Assembly (NCBI GenBank): GCA_964392615.1
Contig: CAYMRB010000439.1
Location: 1 to 8,419 of the forward strand
Source of the DNA: CAYMRB01 sp964392615
Lineage (GTDB): Bacteria > Planctomycetota > UBA8108
Direction: 5' to 3'
DNA length: 8,419 nucleotides
Part shown: one piece after another, positions 1 to 7,307 of the stretch
Layout: every line of letters starts with the position of its first letter
How positions within the stretch are numbered: position 1 is the first letter of the stretch
The notes under the pieces: generated by a model
Told to the model about the DNA's origin: nothing
The model's input: the letters and a program-made list of their open reading frames with translations, nothing else
Database searches by the model: none
Program-made: the position numbers and the translations under genes

Positions 1-5
1 AGTTT

Positions 6-2909
6 TTATGGTGGTAACGACAGCGAGAACTTCCGGTCGTCGAGCGCGATCGGCGCGATCGCGTTCTCGATCAGATCCGCGTGCACGACCTCGCGCGGCG
101 TCCATCCCGCGCCGAGCTCGATGCGCGCGTCGACGGAGCTCTCGGAGCGATTGCGCACGCGAAGGACGATCGTCCCGTCCTCGTCCTCGGCCTCCTTCAT
201 GCCGACAAGGTCGACGACGGCCGGCTCGATCGTCAGCAGTGATCGCATCGCCGGAGCGGTCGGCGCCCCCGTGCCATCGACGACGAGCGCACGCAGCGGC
301 GAGCAGCTCTCGCGCCCGACGCGGTGCGCGGCGGCATCGCTCTGCCCGGCAGCGCCCGGCTCGACAACGTAGCGGAACTCGAAGTCGCCGGCCTGGCTCG
401 CGACGAAGTTCGTGAACCAGTAATTGTTCGACACCCACGAGTAGACGAGCGGCTCGTCGAGCGTCAGCCCCTTCGTCCAGCGGCCGATGTTCAGCCCGCC
501 GAAGTGGACGAGCGGCACATCCAGGGTGACCCACGTCGCCGCGCGGTCGCCGCCGCCGAACCGCACCCAGCGCTGGATCGCGTGCCAGTCGGCCGCGCTG
601 CCGGGAATCTGATCACGCCCGGGCTCCATCACGCCACCGACGACTTCGGCGCGCGGCGCCTCGCCGCCCGCGAACGGAAACGCGATGTAGCCCGCGACCG
701 GATGCGTCGTGCCCGGCAGGCTGACTCGGTTCGCGATGAACACGCTCGGCAGGCCTTGCCACAGCGACACCTCCGTCTCGATGGTGATCGGCCCGTCGGG
801 CGTCGACACCTCCGACTTCATTCGCGCACTGGCGCGCACCGGGCTGGCGATCCCCTGGTCGATCGACGCACCCGGCGTCACGGTGCGCGAGAACGAGTCC
901 TTCTCGTAGTCGACCATGGGCCACAGATGCCAGCGGCCGCGGCCGTGCACGATGCGCTCGTGAACGAACTGGCCGAAACCGTACTCGTGCTCGCGGTCGA
1001 CGACGTTCTCGCCGCCGGGCAGCGCGCGGATCGACGCGATGCCGCCTCGTTCGCTGTCGAGCTCGACCTCGACGAGGCCATCCGATTTCTGCGCGCGTGG
1101 GGGGCGCGGGGGCGGCGCGGGCGCCGGCGCCTTGCCGACGTCGATACGATACGCTCGATAGCCGACGGCCGGCACGGCCCGCGCGATCATCTCGACCTCG
1201 CGATAGTTGCGGTGCCCGCTGCCGATTCGATACGGGACCTCGGCCCCGGTGCCCACGTCGACGATGCGGAACGGCGTGTCGTCCTCGACGATGCCGCGGG
1301 GCATCTCGACCGCGACGGGCGCGTCGCGCTGCCACGGTAGCGAGTTGAAGACGACGACACCCGCACGGCCGCGCGGCACGGCCGTCGGTGCCCACGTGCG
1401 CAGGGCCGCCTCGACGAGCTCGCGCGAACGCCAGCGAGCGCGGTAGGCGTTCGACGACTTCTCCTCCCATTGCGATCGCGTATTGACGCTCATCGGCTGC
1501 GAGATGCTCTCGGCGGCGCCGAAGGTGTGCTCGTCGTAGATGCTCGCGAACAGGTAAGCCTGCCGCGCATCGGCGCGGCGGTCGGCGAGGCCCGAACGCG
1601 CGGCGCGGGCGAGCGACAGAAACGTGGTCGAGAAGAGCAGGTCCTCCTGCGCCTCGCGGATGACGGCGGCCTCGAGCGGAGCGGAGCCGACGCCGTCGGC
1701 CCACCAATCCGGCCAGGCCTTCATCGTCGGCTCGGGAGGTGTCTTCGTCTTCGCCAGAGCGTCGAACCACTCCGAGAGCGTCGCCATGCGCAGCCGCGGC
1801 GCGGCGAAGTGCTCGTTCCACTCGCGGACGAGGTCGCTCGCGCGGTGACACGCGGTCGCGTTGTCGGTGAAATAACCGCCCTGCTGGAGCAGCATGATCG
1901 AATGCGGATAGCCGCGTTTGCGCAGCAGCTTCAGATAGCCCGGCAGCTTGCCGAGAACGGCCTGAACCGACTCGCGGAAGCCGAGCATGTTCGCGTACAG
2001 GTAATGCTCGCCGCGCCATGCGACGACATCGCCGCCGCTCGGTGACTGCCACTGGATCGCGCGCGGCGTCGGGTAGGGCAGCGTCGACCGCGTCTGGTTG
2101 ATGCCGCCGGCGAGGCCGACGACGCCGATCTCGTCGAGGATCTCCGCGAGCGCCCACGGATAGCCGTTGACGTCGCACTGCATCGCTGTGCGGATCGGAA
2201 TGCCGAGCTTGCGCAGCCGCCGGACGGGGAGGAAGTTCCGAATCACCGCTTCCTCAGTCGACAGGTCGGTCATGTTCATGCGCATCGCGGTGACGTCGAT
2301 GCGCCCCTGCCGAACGCGATCCAGGAACGCCGTGACGTCCTCGGCCGGACGCTCGTTGACGTACCGCTCGACAGCCCACGTCGCTTCGCAGGTCCAGCGA
2401 AAGCGCGCGTCGTCCGGGTAGTCGTCGGTCAACCGGCACGCGCGAACTGCCTCGTCGATGAACGCGAGCTGATCGATGTTGATGCGGCTCGGATACGCGG
2501 TGTAACCGATGTCCGTGTGCGTGTGCTGGACCAGATAGAGCGTCCACGACTCGATCGGTCGCAGCTCGATCTCGGCCGCGCGCGTCCAGCCGGTGCCGAT
2601 TGCGGCGATCGAAACTCGAGTGGGCGCATCGATCGGCGGCACGACCACCGCACGGCCCCCGGGAAAGTGAGCGCCGTCGATCCAGTGCGCAGGTCGCTCG
2701 GCGGCCGATCCGATCGCGATCTTCGCGTCCCAGTCCGCAGGTTGCGCCTCTCCCTCGAAGCGCAGCGAAACGAGCTGGGACCGCGGCGCGTCACGCGGGG
2801 CGACGAGGAGCGGACTCGCCAGGAGGCGACCGGGCTCGGCGGCAAACGCGAGCCCGGAACTCTGCGCGACGAGGACGGTGAGAAGAATCGATGTCGTCAG
2901 GCGTGACAT
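6..2909 (-). CDS. Secreted glycoside hydrolase family 38 (alpha-mannosidase-like) protein
   Basis: Likely hydrolyses alpha-mannosidic or related bonds in glycans outside the cytoplasm. The predicted protein is 967 residues and ends at a TAA at positions 6-8. I chose the ATG at 2909 because GAGGGA lies just upstream as a ribosome site and the protein then opens with a signal peptide: a basic start, a hydrophobic stretch at residues 8-23, and a cleavage site near A-F-A/A-E-P (residues 21-26). The frame stays open to 3191, but that extension would bury the signal. GH38 landmarks are the HTHTDIGYT motif (residues 129-137; H131 and D133 match the metal ligands), CDVNGYP with D246 as candidate nucleophile, and YDEHTFG with H461 as a possible further metal ligand. 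A long beta-rich C-terminal half follows, as in the family. The motif surroundings differ from classical Golgi and lysosomal mannosidases, so the substrate is uncertain. It is transcribed divergently from the HEAT genes. The GH38 call is firm; the substrate is inference. Confidence 0.88.
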   Translation of the reverse strand: MSRLTTSILLTVLVAQSSGLAFAAEPGRLLASPLLVAPRDAPRSQLVSLRFEGEAQPADWDAKIAIGSAAERPAHWIDGAHFPGGRAVVVPPIDAPTRVSIAAIGTGWTRAAEIELRPIESWTLYLVQHTHTDIGYTAYPSRINIDQLAFIDEAVRACRLTDDYPDDARFRWTCEATWAVERYVNERPAEDVTAFLDRVRQGRIDVTAMRMNMTDLSTEEAVIRNFLPVRRLRKLGIPIRTAMQCDVNGYPWALAEILDEIGVVGLAGGINQTRSTLPYPTPRAIQWQSPSGGDVVAWRGEHYLYANMLGFRESVQAVLGKLPGYLKLLRKRGYPHSIMLLQQGGYFTDNATACHRASDLVREWNEHFAAPRLRMATLSEWFDALAKTKTPPEPTMKAWPDWWADGVGSAPLEAAVIREAQEDLLFSTTFLSLARAARSGLADRRADARQAYLFASIYDEHTFGAAESISQPMSVNTRSQWEEKSSNAYRARWRSRELVEAALRTWAPTAVPRGRAGVVVFNSLPWQRDAPVAVEMPRGIVEDDTPFRIVDVGTGAEVPYRIGSGHRNYREVEMIARAVPAVGYRAYRIDVGKAPAPAPPPRPPRAQKSDGLVEVELDSERGGIASIRALPGGENVVDREHEYGFGQFVHERIVHGRGRWHLWPMVDYEKDSFSRTVTPGASIDQGIASPVRASARMKSEVSTPDGPITIETEVSLWQGLPSVFIANRVSLPGTTHPVAGYIAFPFAGGEAPRAEVVGGVMEPGRDQIPGSAADWHAIQRWVRFGGGDRAATWVTLDVPLVHFGGLNIGRWTKGLTLDEPLVYSWVSNNYWFTNFVASQAGDFEFRYVVEPGAAGQSDAAAHRVGRESCSPLRALVVDGTGAPTAPAMRSLLTIEPAVVDLVGMKEAEDEDGTIVLRVRNRSESSVDARIELGAGWTPREVVHADLIENAIAPIALDDRKFSLSLPP

Positions 2910-2992
2910 GGCTGTTCCCTCGGGTGAAGAAACCAGCTTCCCGCTGGCAGGCCGGATCGATCCATGACCACGGTCACCGGGAAGAGGGATCT

Positions 2993-3030
2993 CGCATCGA
3001 CTCGATGCGGAACGCCGCAACGCCGCATCG
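2993..3030. promoter_or_regulatory. Candidate operator: 17-bp inverted repeat plus extra half-site between divergent genes
   Basis: The 203-base gap between two divergent start codons contains CGCATCGACTCGATGCG at 2993-3009, a perfect inverted repeat with 8-base arms around one central base. A third half-site, CCGCATCG, lies at 3023-3030 and pairs perfectly with CGATGCGG at 3003-3010 across a 12-base loop. The layout resembles a dimeric repressor or activator site, and the position would let one protein control both genes. Alternatively, the transcript could fold into one of two hairpins. I see no convincing -35/-10 pair in the gap, and no regulator gene lies in the window. The repeat is seen directly; the operator role is inferred. 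Confidence 0.4.
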
Positions 3031-3112
3031 GGCGAGAATCGTCGGCAAAGTAGACGCGAGGCTATGGTAACGTGAGAGGTGACGATCAGGGTGGCGAAGC
3101 GGAGGCGCTGGT

Positions 3113-4633
3113 ATGGATCCTTCTGCGATCGCGGCTCGGTGCCGGCGAACGTGGCGGTTGACGCTGCTCCCGGTCGCCTTCCTGTGCGCACCTCTTCGGG
3201 GCGGCATGCCGGACGAGCAGACGGCCGCGGATCTCAAGGTGTGCGAGCCGCTCGCGGCGGGAACCGAGACGTCGGCCAACGCTTCGAAGAAGAGCCTGTC
3301 GCGAGACGAGCTGCGCGAGATCCTGGGCGACGCGAAGAGACTCGCAGCCGTTCGGTTTCCGTTGCCGCGCGACGAGTTCGAAGGGGAAATCGAGTCGCTC
3401 GTCACGGTTCTCGCAGCGAAGCTCCGACACATCGACGAGCTGCAGTGGCCGAACGGATTGCTCGACCAATACCAGGCAACGCACCTCTTCGACCTGGTGA
3501 CCCCATGGCGACACCCGCGCCTACGCGAATCGCTGCTCCACGTACTCAGAACGAAGAGCGCATACCGCTACCACGCGGCAGAGGCCTTGCTCGAATACGG
3601 TGATCCCGTGCTGCGCAGGGAGGTCGAGAAGTACCGGGATTGCAAGTTCACGTTTTGGGCGACCGGCGACGCGTGCGCGGAGGTGTTCATCGGCCACCTC
3701 CTCGTCGACCCGAGTCGCTTCGCGGAACGGCCGCCCCTGGAAGACCTCGAGGCGTCGCTGCCTGCCGTGGACTCCTTCGAACTCGTCGGGCGAATCCGCG
3801 GCTTCGGAGTCGACACGGCCCTCGAGGGGTTGCGATCGACGAACCTCTCCGTGCGCCTTCAGAGCTGGACTTGGCTCGCGCGGAAGGGGATCTTCGCGCC
3901 GACCGCGCCGGTCGAGGAAGCGTGGCCGCTTCTCGATGCGCCAGCGCGCGAGAGAGTCGTCGACGACCTCCGCTCGACGTGGTACGTCGGCGTCGACCGC
4001 CTGCGGACACATCACGAACGACTTCTGACGCAACGAGCGGGCGGACTGTCGAGGCGAGCCCTGGGAGAGATCATCTCGACGCTCGGCTGGCTACAGAGCG
4101 ACCTCGGTCGCCAGCGGGCGAAAGCGATCATCGTGCGACGGCTGTCCGGGCTGGGCCCCAGCCGGTCTCTGTTCGACGAGGACCGACTCCTCTTCAGCGC
4201 CTTGTGCGCGCTGAGGGCCACACCGCGCGTGGCCGACATCCCGTGCCTGAAGGTCTTGAGCGAGTCGGCGAACCGAGAAGTCAGGGCTCACGCATGGGCA
4301 GGACTCGCCGCGATCGAAACTCAGGAGGCCATCGAGATCCTGCGTCCCGCGCTCCTCGAGGCAGACTTCCTCGAAGTCAACGGTGCCGCGTGGACGCTGG
4401 CCGAGATCGGCCCGTCACTGCAGAGGCACCGCTGGAAGTATCTCGATGTTCTCGTCGAGGCTCTGAGGGTGCGCCACCCGGAGCGGCAGTACGGCTGCTT
4501 GATCCATGCGTTCGCCGCGGTCGCCGGAAGGGACTTCGAGTTCCATTCCCCCGGCCCTGGTACGGTGGATCCCAGCCCGAAGTTGATCCGCCGCTGCCTC
4601 GATTGGCACCGCAAGAACAGACCACCGCGATAG
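3113..4633 (+). CDS. Exported HEAT-repeat protein
   Basis: A 506-residue protein built largely of paired amphipathic helices of HEAT type, likely a protein-binding scaffold with no catalytic motif that I can see. The ATG at 3113 follows GGAGG at 3101-3105, a good ribosome site. The first 31 residues look like a signal sequence: several arginines, then a short hydrophobic run LTLLPVAFLCAPL. The Cys in it is not in a lipobox, because the preceding residue is Leu. The cleavage site is unclear. Helical repeats are visible around residues 129-170 (HPRLRESLLHVL, then YRYHAAEALLEYGD) and 378-435 (NREVRAHAWAGLAAIE, then VNGAAWTLAEIG); the middle is helical but more divergent. The C-terminus has GRDFEF followed by CLDWHRKN, which resembles the closing segment of some planctomycete HEAT proteins as I remember them. 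It is followed after 13 bases by another HEAT gene, so the two probably form an operon. Function is unknown. Confidence 0.8.
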   Translation: MDPSAIAARCRRTWRLTLLPVAFLCAPLRGGMPDEQTAADLKVCEPLAAGTETSANASKKSLSRDELREILGDAKRLAAVRFPLPRDEFEGEIESLVTVLAAKLRHIDELQWPNGLLDQYQATHLFDLVTPWRHPRLRESLLHVLRTKSAYRYHAAEALLEYGDPVLRREVEKYRDCKFTFWATGDACAEVFIGHLLVDPSRFAERPPLEDLEASLPAVDSFELVGRIRGFGVDTALEGLRSTNLSVRLQSWTWLARKGIFAPTAPVEEAWPLLDAPARERVVDDLRSTWYVGVDRLRTHHERLLTQRAGGLSRRALGEIISTLGWLQSDLGRQRAKAIIVRRLSGLGPSRSLFDEDRLLFSALCALRATPRVADIPCLKVLSESANREVRAHAWAGLAAIETQEAIEILRPALLEADFLEVNGAAWTLAEIGPSLQRHRWKYLDVLVEALRVRHPERQYGCLIHAFAAVAGRDFEFHSPGPGTVDPSPKLIRRCLDWHRKNRPPR

Positions 4634-4646
4634 TCTTCGGATCCAG

Positions 4647-5615
4647 ATGGCATCACGACGCCGCGTTCGCCGAGCTCTGCTGTTTGTACTCGGATGGGCG
4701 GCAGTGGTACTGATCGTCGCAGTGGGCCTCGACCGCCTGCAGGACTACGGGCACCGGAGGTACGAGGAGACGCTTCTCGAGCAGCTCGAGGCCCCCGACG
4801 AAGCGAGCAGGCAAGCGGCGGCGGACGAGCTCGTCCGACTCGAGGTCGCCCGTGCTGTCGGCCCGCTGTTCGACTGCGGCAACGAGCACCCGGGGCATTG
4901 GGCGTGGGAGTCGATCCTGCAGCTAGCCGCGAAGGCGCCGCGGGAGGCCGTACCACAGCTGCGCCAGCGGTTGGTGTCCGGAACCCCGATGCAGAAGCGC
5001 TGCGCCGCTCTCGTCGCAATCGAAACGGCTCCGCACGGTCGCGAGCTCGCCCCGCTGCTGCTCGATCTCTTGTCACACCGCCAGGACCCGCCCGACGCGA
5101 AGCGCGAGGGATGGGTGCGCGAGGCCGCCGCGCGCGCGCTCGAACGACTCGGTCCGTTTCGCGGCGAGGTCCCTCGCCAGCTGCGACGCTCGCTGGCACG
5201 CGAAGCGAGCTGGGCCATGACATACGCGATGGTCCGAGCGCTGGCGGCAAGCGACGAGTGTGCGGCCAACGAGCCTCTCGATCTGGCCCCCGAGGCCTGC
5301 GAGTCGCTCGCGGCCCTCGCGGTCGGCGACGACGCCGATGTGGCCGATTGCGCGCTGGCGTTTCTCCAATCGCTCGGCTCGATGTCCGACGAGCTGCGAT
5401 TCGAGCTGCGTCGGCTGACGCGTCTCGAAGAACCGCGCATCCGAGCGCGCGCGGCGGAGATTCTGCGCGTACTGGACAGAGGACGCGAGCGCAACGCCCC
5501 CGACTCCGACACCGACTCCGACACCGACTCCGACACCGACTCCGACACCGACTCCGCCACCGCGCCCGCCTCCGGCCCCAACCCCGTTGATTCTCGGAAC
5601 TTCGGCACAACTTGA
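4647..5615 (+). CDS. Membrane-anchored HEAT-repeat protein with Asp-Ser-Asp-Thr tail
   Basis: A 322-residue protein starting at the ATG at 4647, 13 bases after the previous stop, with only a weak GGA ribosome site; translational coupling is likely. An Arg-rich start (RRRVRR) precedes one hydrophobic segment at residues 10-28, which predicts a single membrane anchor with the rest of the protein outside the cytoplasm. Residues about 45-275 are helical repeats of HEAT type, for example EASRQAAADELVRLE and WVREAAARALERLGP (from residue 156). Residues 286-305 are a DSDT repeat encoded by a 12-bp tandem array, followed by a short Ala/Pro/Ser-rich end. The tail is probably disordered and acidic. No enzymatic motif is seen. 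Together with its upstream neighbour it may form an envelope-located complex or receptor; that is inference. The two proteins may be distant paralogues, but I cannot align them closely by eye. Confidence 0.78.
   Translation: MASRRRVRRALLFVLGWAAVVLIVAVGLDRLQDYGHRRYEETLLEQLEAPDEASRQAAADELVRLEVARAVGPLFDCGNEHPGHWAWESILQLAAKAPREAVPQLRQRLVSGTPMQKRCAALVAIETAPHGRELAPLLLDLLSHRQDPPDAKREGWVREAAARALERLGPFRGEVPRQLRRSLAREASWAMTYAMVRALAASDECAANEPLDLAPEACESLAALAVGDDADVADCALAFLQSLGSMSDELRFELRRLTRLEEPRIRARAAEILRVLDRGRERNAPDSDTDSDTDSDTDSDTDSATAPASGPNPVDSRNFGTT
5502..5561 (+). repeat. 12-bp in-frame tandem repeat (GACTCCGACACC), 5 copies
   Basis: Four identical copies of GACTCCGACACC run from 5502 to 5549, and a fifth copy at 5550-5561 has one substitution (A to C at 5557). 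The unit is a multiple of three, so gain or loss of copies adds or removes DSDT without a frameshift. It encodes the tail of the membrane-anchored HEAT protein. Near-perfect identity at the DNA level suggests recent expansion by slippage. Confidence 0.95.
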
Positions 5616-5791
5616 CGCCTGCGGCTCCCCATTGCACCCTCAAGTAGCTCTGCCTCCATTGGCAAGCTGGTGAGTGGATCGAGAGGGGCCCCGTTCCGGT
5701 TCGAACCGACTCCGGCGCTTTCCGGCGCCCTCGGCGGGTCTTTTTCGGGAACCTCGGACGGCTGCTTCCCAACCGAGCGTGCAGGGATATC
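5616..5791. other. Intergenic spacer between HEAT gene and pyrophosphorylase gene
   Basis: These 176 bases contain no credible gene. They hold a perfect 12-bp palindrome, CGGTTCGAACCG (5697-5708), a GC-rich hairpin zone followed by five T (described separately), and AGGGA at 5783-5787, which is the ribosome site of the next gene. A TTGACG sits at the upstream gene's stop codon, but no good -10 follows it at the right distance, so I do not call a promoter. Confidence 0.6.
5706..5745 (+). terminator. Weak rho-independent terminator candidate after the HEAT gene pair
   Basis: GGCGC (5714-5718) can pair with GCGCC (5725-5729) across a six-base loop. An alternative small hairpin, CGCC-CTC-GGCG, covers 5726-5736. 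The run of five T at 5741-5745 follows. An outer pairing of CCGA (5706-5709) with TCGG (5731-5734) is also possible. The stems are short and imperfect, so the call is tentative. Its position, between the HEAT operon and the next gene, is suitable. Confidence 0.35.
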
Positions 5792-7297
5792 ATGTCCGAC
5801 TTTGCGACGACGACCGATCGTGACCCGATGACCAGCGAGACGAGCGAGAACAGCTCCGAGCCCAGCGTGCCGGACCGCGACGAGATCGACGCGCTGCGCG
5901 GGCGCTTCGAGCGCGCCGGGCAAGGACATGTGTTCCGCCACTTCGACGAGCTCGACCCGGCCGCCGCCGCCGCGTTCGCCGCGCAGCTCCGGGAGGTCGA
6001 TCTCGACCTGATCGCGGGCCTCGTGAGCGGCGATCTGACCATCGACGAGGAGCACGGCGTCCTCGGGCCGGCCCCGGTCCTCGGGCTCGGGGATGAACCC
6101 GAGCAATGCTCCGTCGAGGAGGCGCGCGCGCGCGGCGAGGAGCTGCTGCGAGCCGGGAAAGTCGGCGTCTTCCTCGTCGCTGGCGGCCAGGGGAGCCGAC
6201 TCGGGTTCTCCGGTCCCAAGGGCTGCTTCCCGTGCGGCCCGCTGAGCGGGCGCACGCTCTTCGAGCTGCACGCGGCGAAGATTCGCCGGATGGAGCAGAA
6301 GTACGACACGTCGCTCCCCTGGTACATCATGACGAGCCAGGCGAACAACGCGGCGACGCGGGAGTTCTTCGAAGCGAACGACTTCTTCGGCCTCGATCCC
6401 GCCGGGGTGCGCTTCCTGCCGCAGGCCATGCTTCCCGCCGTCGATGGCGCCGGCAAGCTCGTCCTCGCGGATCGCGACTCCCTCTTCCTGAGCCCGAACG
6501 GCCACGGCGGAGCGTATCAGGCGTTCGCCGAGGGTGGCCTCGAGCATGCTCGCGCTCACGGTATCGAGCACATCTTCTACTTCCAGGTCGACAACGCGCT
6601 CATCCGCATCCCCGACCCGTTCTTCATGGGCGTCCACGCCGCGTCGGGCGCCGACATCTCGCTCAAGGTGCTGACGAAGACGGGCCCCATGGAAAAGATC
6701 GGCGTGGTGGCGCTGCGCGACGGCCACCCCGCGGTCGTCGAATACAGCGACTTGTCCGACGAGGAGGCCCACCGCACGGACGATGCGGGCCATCTCGTCT
6801 TCGGCGCCGGCAGCATCGCGATCCATGCGTTCCGCGTCGACTTCATGGCGAGCGTCGCGGACGGCTCGTGCCGGCTGCCCTACCACGTCGCCGAGAAGGA
6901 GCTCGACGGAATCGACGCCGACGGCGAGGCCTGCACGATCGACGGTCGCAAGTTCGAGACGTTCGTCTTCGACGCCGTGCCCTTCGCGCAGCGCTGGCTG
7001 AACGTCGAGGTCGTGCGCGAGCAGGAGTTCGCGCCGATCAAGAACCGCACGGGCGTCGACTCGGCCGACTCCTCCAGCGAGCTCGTCCTCGCGGAGCACC
7101 GGCGCTGGCTCGAGAAGGTCGGCGTCACCCCGACCGGCGCTGTCGAGATCTCGCCGCTGGCCGCGGTCGATTGGCGGGACCTGGCCGAAGACGACGGCCT
7201 GTGGCGCCGCGAGGTCTTTCCGGATCCGGCGCGCCTCGAGCGCGGTCCGGACGGCGAGATCCACGTGGCCTCTGGCGCGGTCGACCCGGCCGACTGA
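5792..7297 (+). CDS. UAP1-like UDP-sugar pyrophosphorylase (UDPGP family)
   Basis: A cytoplasmic nucleotidyltransferase predicted to form a UDP-sugar and pyrophosphate from UTP and a sugar-1-phosphate, most likely GlcNAc-1-P or glucose-1-P. The 501-residue length matches eukaryotic UDP-GlcNAc pyrophosphorylases. Residues 1-30 are Ser/Thr/Glu-rich and probably disordered. The nucleotide-binding signature LVAGGQGSRLG covers residues 128-138, and PKG follows with K143. Further family landmarks in order are YIMTSQANNAATREFFEAN, LPQAMLPAVDGAGK, SPNGHGGAYQAF (N236-G240), FQVDNALIRIPDPFF with D267 as candidate metal and UTP ligand, EKIGVVALRDG, FGAGSIAIHAF, and FAPIKN with K417 matching the conserved sugar-phosphate lysine. 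The ATG at 5792 follows AGGGA with a four-base spacer. It converges with the methyltransferase gene, leaving 10 bases between stops. The sugar specificity cannot be settled by eye: bacterial members are often named UTP-glucose-1-phosphate uridylyltransferase, yet the motifs look most like the GlcNAc enzymes. Confidence 0.9.
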   Translation: MSDFATTTDRDPMTSETSENSSEPSVPDRDEIDALRGRFERAGQGHVFRHFDELDPAAAAAFAAQLREVDLDLIAGLVSGDLTIDEEHGVLGPAPVLGLGDEPEQCSVEEARARGEELLRAGKVGVFLVAGGQGSRLGFSGPKGCFPCGPLSGRTLFELHAAKIRRMEQKYDTSLPWYIMTSQANNAATREFFEANDFFGLDPAGVRFLPQAMLPAVDGAGKLVLADRDSLFLSPNGHGGAYQAFAEGGLEHARAHGIEHIFYFQVDNALIRIPDPFFMGVHAASGADISLKVLTKTGPMEKIGVVALRDGHPAVVEYSDLSDEEAHRTDDAGHLVFGAGSIAIHAFRVDFMASVADGSCRLPYHVAEKELDGIDADGEACTIDGRKFETFVFDAVPFAQRWLNVEVVREQEFAPIKNRTGVDSADSSSELVLAEHRRWLEKVGVTPTGAVEISPLAAVDWRDLAEDDGLWRREVFPDPARLERGPDGEIHVASGAVDPAD

Positions 7298-7307
7298 TTC
7301 GTCGACC
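7279..7307. terminator. Inverted repeat at convergent gene ends, possible two-way terminator
   Basis: GGTCGAC (7279-7285) and GTCGACC (7301-7307) are perfect 7-base arms around a 15-base loop. The hairpin spans the stop codon of the pyrophosphorylase gene and ends just before the stop of the opposing methyltransferase gene. Being symmetrical, it could act on both transcripts. There is no T-run on either side, so it would be an atypical terminator or only a transcript-end stabiliser. Confidence 0.3.

Noticed and set aside
2954..2963. 10-bp palindrome GGATCGATCC upstream of the GH38 gene
   Set aside because: GATC/CGATCG-type words are common in this DNA, and there is no additional copy nearby; it is too short to call a site.
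2910..3191. N-terminal extension of the GH38 gene up to the start at 3191
   Set aside because: The extra 94 residues are Arg/Ser-rich, overlap the divergent HEAT gene start, and would place the clear signal peptide and its ribosome site inside the protein.
3160..3195. Lipobox in the first HEAT protein (cysteine after VAFL)
   Set aside because: The residue before the cysteine is Leu, not Gly, Ala or Ser, so lipoprotein processing is not supported.
5612..5640. TTGACG as a -35 box for the pyrophosphorylase gene
   Set aside because: The sequence 16-18 bases downstream is GC-rich with no -10 resemblance, and it would start far upstream of the terminator-like zone.
5650..5725. Possible tRNA, because GGTTCGAACC resembles a T-loop
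   Set aside because: The palindrome gives a T-stem that cannot pair beyond one base while keeping the TTCGA loop, and no acceptor or anticodon stem can be built at the right spacing on either strand.
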